DNA of 64,000 nucleotides from Hirudinaria manillensis (lineage: Eukaryota; Annelida; Clitellata; Hirudinida; Hirudinidae), in contig CM067534.1 in NCBI GenBank assembly GCA_034509925.1, forward strand, positions 3,120,001 to 3,184,000, in the 5' to 3' direction. A program made the translations under genes and the position numbers. Below are positions 59,590-64,000 of this stretch, one piece after another. Every line of letters begins with the position of its first letter. Within the stretch, counting starts at the first letter, position 1. The notes below the pieces were generated by a model. The model was not told the DNA's origin, made no database searches, and saw only the letters and a program-made list of their open reading frames with translations.

Positions 59590-62062
59590 TATCTATCAGT
59601 TAAAAAAAGAATTTTGATTCTAGCTCTTTCCGTTCCGGAGATATTGGCGTTCAAAAAGTTTGCCGAAAGTTTGCCAACTTCACCGTCGTCAAAGCTTGGA
59701 CAATATAGACAGATTAACACCCATTCCAAAAATAAATTTCAAAATGCACTTACTTTATGTGACTGGTCTTGTGTATCAAATCATTGTACAAATGATGATC
59801 CCTGTTCAGCTTACGAAGAATTTATTTCTATTTACTTAACTTTATACAATGAAGCCTTTCCTCTAGTGCCTGACCAACATAGACCAATCAGAAATTTCAA
59901 ACAACCTTGGATGAATGCATCCCTGCTGAAGTCTTCCAATACAAAAAATAAATTATAGAGAACTTTCCTTCAATACCCCACAGACCAAAATAAACAGGCC
60001 TTCATTACTTTCAGAAATGCTTTTAGGAAAACCATATTAGCTGCTAAAAAGATATATTATGATAAACTCTTTATAAAACATAAATCCAATATGCACAGAA
60101 CCTGGGATATCATTAAATCTTTGATAGGATGTCAGACCAGCACCAGAAATAGCTCCGGGTCCTTTGTGAATGACAATGGTGATTTACTTACTCCACATGA
60201 AACTGCCAGCCAATTCAATCGCTATTTCTCTTGTATTGGAAAGAATATTGCCAGCACTATTCCCGCAACAGACAGGAACATCTCGGATATGCTGAGTGGA
60301 TTTTCCCAATTACAGTCCATGAGTCTCACACCAACTAATCCTTTCGAGATCATCTAATTTTCCAGTACCTTCAACAAATCCCATACTTGCGGTGTCGATG
60401 ACATAGATCCTTGCATAGCACATGAATTTATATCACTAGTAGCAGATCCTTTATCTTCAATCTTCAATTCCTCTTTCCGTACTGGTCTCATCCCAAAAGA
60501 ACCTAAATCTGCTAAAGTTATACCTCTTTTCAAATCAGGTGAGCAGGACAAGGTTGACATCTACAGGCCCATATCAATCTTACCATACTTTTCCAAATTT
60601 TTAGAAAAAATTGTACATTCCAGACTATACGATTATTTTGATAAATTTAACCTTCTTAATGATTCTCAATTTGGTTTCAGAAAGAATCACTCAACTTATA
60701 TGCCTCTATTGTTGCTTCAAACTGATGTTTACAATGCTTTTGATGTTGGTGATGTTGTATTGGCTTTGTTTCTTGATTTACAAAAGGCTTTTGATACTGT
60801 TAATCATCAAATATTGCTTCATAAGCTTGAATTGTATGGTGTCAGAGGTGTTGTGTTGGTTTGAAAATTATTTGTGTGGCAGAAGTCAGAGGGTTATGTT
60901 TAATGGTGTGTGTTCTTCTGATGTTCTTATTGATTATGGTGTTCCTCGAGGTACTGGGTCCCCTTTTATTTCTTATTTATATTAATGATTTTCAACGTTC
61001 TTCTGATCTTCTCAAAGTATTAATATATGCTGATGATATTGTTATTTACACATCAGGGAAAAACATAAATAATCTTATTACTTTACTCAATAATGAGTTA
61101 ACTCTTTTGAAAAATTGGTTTGCGAGCAATTGTTTATCTGTCAATGTTTACAAATCGAATTTTATAGTTTTTCATTCTTCTAGAAGGGTCATTGAATGTA
61201 ACAACTCTCTCTACATAGATAAGTTTTCCCTTAATAGAGTCACAACTATTAGATATTTAGGGATCACAATAGATGAACACCTTTCTTGGCTTAACCATAT
61301 ATCTTATGTACAAAATCGCATCTCTAGAAATATTGGAATAATCTCAAGGATTCGGCCTTTTATCAACACAAAAATAGCACTTTTATTATATTTCTCACTC
61401 GTCTATCCCTACCTAACTTATTGCAATATCATATGGGCTTCTACATACAGGACACACTTACATCGGTTATCATTATTACAAAAACGGATTGTGCGTGTCA
61501 TTTTCCTGCTGCCGCCTCTTTCATCAACTGTTTCTGCTTTTACAAACAATAATCTACTAATGTAACGCAAATTCATGACTTACAAACTGCCCTTTTTATG
61601 TTTGCTTATAATTTCAATTCTATTCCAAATATATTTTCAGATTTTTTCATAACAAGCAATAATTATAACAATCCTTCTTATTTCATACGCAATACTCACG
61701 AATACAGTCCTACCTTTGCTAAATCTACTTTGAAATTATTTTCTATACAGTGTTATGGTCCCAGATTATATACCTTTATACCAGATTCAATTAGGGAGTT
61801 AAGTTGTTTACATTCATGTGCTTTTGAGTTATTGTTTTTGTTGTTTAAGAAATTGTATAAGTCTCATCTAGTGAGAGCTGTTTGAGTTTACATGGTTGTA
61901 TTTATATATATTACATTATGATTTCCAGGGCCAGTCTATTTAGCGGAAGCTTGCGCTTCCTTAAGACTGACCCTATGAGTTTATTTTGTATTTTAAGTTT
62001 CATTTGTTTCGTTTGTGTACATAACTGTTTGTTCAATAAACTCATAAACTCAAAAAAAAAAA
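59590..62062 (+). pseudogene. Decayed CR1/L2/Jockey-type LINE: RT remnant, 3' UTR and poly(A)
   Basis: A 5'-truncated non-LTR retrotransposon with a broken reading frame; the left limit is approximate. The region before the RT (59614-60350) has a stop at 59956 and another at 60355. The RT core shows YRPISILPYFSK, LDLQKAFDTVNHQILLHKLE, the GVPRGT turn and the catalytic YADD at about 61026, spread over three frames, with shifts near 60855, 60958 and 61565. The C-terminal part (IRNTHEYSPTFAKSTLKLFS) is near 61690. No endonuclease is present. The 3' UTR has a compact hairpin at 61928-61973 (inner GGAAGC/GCTTCC stem), AATAAA at 62035, two ATAAACTC units and poly(A) at 62052-62062. Clade assignment is by motif style only. 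Confidence 0.88.
61928..61973 (+). other. LINE 3' UTR stem-loop
   Basis: GGGCCAGTCT (61928-61937) pairs with AGACTGACCC (61964-61973) with one mismatch, around an inner perfect stem GGAAGC/GCTTCC (61945-61950, 61955-61960) with a TTGC loop. L2/CR1-type LINEs are known to use 3' stem-loops for RT recognition. Confidence 0.6.
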
Positions 62063-64000
62063 GTTACAAAATGAGGTAATAAACCAGGGCCGTTGTAGAG
62101 AGACCGGATGTCACAACCGCAAACACAAATTGGCCCTTCATAAATTTAATTGAATAATCCTGCGTTAAACTAAGGTCTCCATCCAATACTTTTAAAATGC
62201 CTTCGTATCCTGATGGAACACTTTGGCTTCGCTAATTATTCCATTCCAATACCAACAAAACCACAGGTCCATGCAGGATCAACTGCGCTTGGCGCCCAAA
62301 ATAAAAACTTAAATATTTCATACTTTCTTGGAAAACCATACGAATTGCCGATGATGATGATGATAGTGATGATAAAAACAATAATTTTTATTTAAGAGAT
62401 TTAATTTTTCAATTAAATAAGCGGTTAGCACTTTATTATGTGTTATGTAATTACAAAGTAAAACTTTTTGTCTAAAATCATGCAGATGATCCATATCGTC
62501 CGCCACAAAGAAATGAATGTACGCCAATCCCGAAATCTAATTTTATTCCAACATGATTATCCATATTATATGAAACATGATTTATATCATCACCAACGAT
62601 TGAACAAGAAGTCACCACAGCGGCTCGCACAAAATGGATAGCCATGATTTTTAAAATCTAAATAATCGTTTTTAATACTTTTAAAATACGTGCTTTGCGC
62701 GGCTTTCCAATGCAAGTGCCTAAGTTTTATAATAACAATGATTTATTGCTGGTGTGAGTCTGGCGTCGTGGATGGATGGATGGATGGATGGATCCTCAAA
62801 TAAGTCATGGCGTATGTTATAAGACAGGCATGAATTTAAGTTGCTTTAGTTTAGTTGAACTTGGAATTGAAACAATAACAGATTTGACTAAATTCAAGTG
62901 GTTTGATTTGGAAAATAATCCATCTTTCAACAGTATCATTATGAGGAAATTGAAAGATTTTCTGAGAGCAGCTGAGCTTTAGTGATCACAAATTAGTCAA
63001 ATGATTGACAGATGAGAATTTAATAATCAGTTAAGTTTATATTCAAATTTAGTAATGTATAAGCAGTTTAATTGCAAAGGTGCAACAATATGTTAACCAA
63101 ACCGGTATTATTTCATTATGAAAATAAAGACCGATCTTTTTTAATTCTCGTTAACACATTTCCAAGTAATGCTTTGAGGTTTACTTCTTTGCTGTAGGTT
63201 CTGTATTACAAAGTTTCCATATCAAAAACATTTTACTTTAGTCTCTATTTTTGTATCTATTACAGGACATCAAGATGTCTATGCTGCAATGGAACAAAAT
63301 GCTTTGCAAAAATAATGCCAGAAAGGCATTCCATCCAAGAAGATAATTTCTTCCTTAATTATCACAGAAAAATTAAACTAAAACAGGCATTGTAATATTA
63401 ATAAGGAAAATAATCATAGAGAAATAAAATAAATTATATATTTTCCAAAGTGTTTATTAAAACTTTATGCATCTTTAAAAAAGAATGATTATTAAAATGT
63501 TAAATATGGGATGACAAAATATGAGATCCGTAGAATATGGAAAAAGAATTTTTTAGGGAATTCTTTTTAAGGCTTTTAGGGTCTTCTTTAAAGATTGCAT
63601 TTGGTAGAGTTTTGGAAGTTTTTCGTAGTAATTCGGATTATGATCCTTTAAAAAGTTCGTTGGTCGATAATTTCGTTGGTGACAAGAATTTGAGATAAAC
63701 CAATCGTACAACAGACCGCTTTGCAGATTTTGTGCAAAAAACTTCTGCTTATTCATAGGGTGTCTCTAATCCTAATAACAAATTTCGCCCAAACTTGTCA
63801 TCAAAAGTTGAATCAAAAGCTGACATATCATGTCCTTGACAACTTGTCATCACTTTTTTTACCTATCAGATTTGTCCACGCTTTGCTACCAACATGCCTG
63901 TAGTCGAATGCTTATGCATGGAAATTGTTCAAAAGAACATAAATTGAAATAATAAACACTTTATGAATTCGAACAGGAAATATTTATTATCTAATATTAA
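62063..64000. other. AT-rich DNA right of the LINE; possible terminal exon near 62.84-62.98 kb
   Basis: A frame ending at 62982 reads SLVELGIETITDLTKFKW, continues through a Lys/Leu helix and ends RAAEL. It looks protein-like but its acceptor is weak. A minus-strand 67-codon frame at 63553-63756 is not recognisable. A 40-base repeat at 62434-62477 matches 57322-57366. A short GGAT run is at 62769-62792. Confidence 0.3.

Overview
The window is eukaryotic and animal. Multi-exon genes have GT-AG introns (roughly 140 bp to 4.5 kb), one gene is a clear nuclear receptor of the NR2E3/PNR type, two kinds of non-LTR retrotransposon are present, and AT-rich intergenic DNA is crowded with very long, pure tetranucleotide microsatellites. 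I infer an invertebrate bilaterian, most likely a lophotrochozoan such as an annelid or mollusc; the sequence alone does not settle this. No rRNA, tRNA, CRISPR or bacterial-style operon was seen.

Layout. 1-12.2 kb is gene-poor, AT-rich DNA with (GAGT)n, (TTA)n, (TTCG)n, (CAT)n and (CATC)n arrays, several promoter-like islands (notably six CCAAT boxes at 5649-5838) and one possible coding exon on the minus strand near 9.3 kb. 12226-26563 is the most striking object: a head-to-tail array of a 3849-bp non-LTR retrotransposon unit. It holds three intact 1223-codon ORFs, a 5'-truncated copy on the left and a 66-codon 3'-truncated stub on the right. The ORF has an N-terminal CCHC finger, a reverse transcriptase with an FMDD active site, a C-terminal CCHC knuckle and a restriction-like endonuclease (R2/NeSL/Hero-like architecture). 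The units are nearly identical, joined by 176-177 bp linkers, and both ends of the array sit in (TA)n DNA.

26.6-37.7 kb carries host genes: a single-pass membrane protein of unknown function (29573-30406, plus); facing it, a four-exon minus-strand gene (33919-30757) for a cytoplasmic I-set Ig-domain protein with a C-terminal hydrophobic hairpin, whose first intron contains a 723-bp pure (GATT)n array; and an EF-hand calmodulin-like protein (37236-37727, plus). 37.7-44.4 kb is mostly noncoding with promoter-like clusters, including a three-fold 40-bp repeat at 40.54-40.66 kb.

44.9-55.6 kb is the NR2E3-like gene: a TATA box at 44903 and eight coding exons whose splice phases all agree, giving a 614-residue receptor. 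Exons 4 and 5 are each flanked by mutually complementary (ATC)n/(GAT)n tracts, and intron 4 can zip up through an 18-bp perfect stem beginning five bases from its donor. 56.5-57.8 kb may hold the start of another plus-strand gene (TATA, acceptor, signal-peptide-like exon). 58.5-62.06 kb contains a coiled-coil ORF that may be a LINE ORF1 fragment, and a decayed CR1/L2/Jockey-type LINE ending in a 3' hairpin and a poly(A) tail. The remainder has no confident gene.
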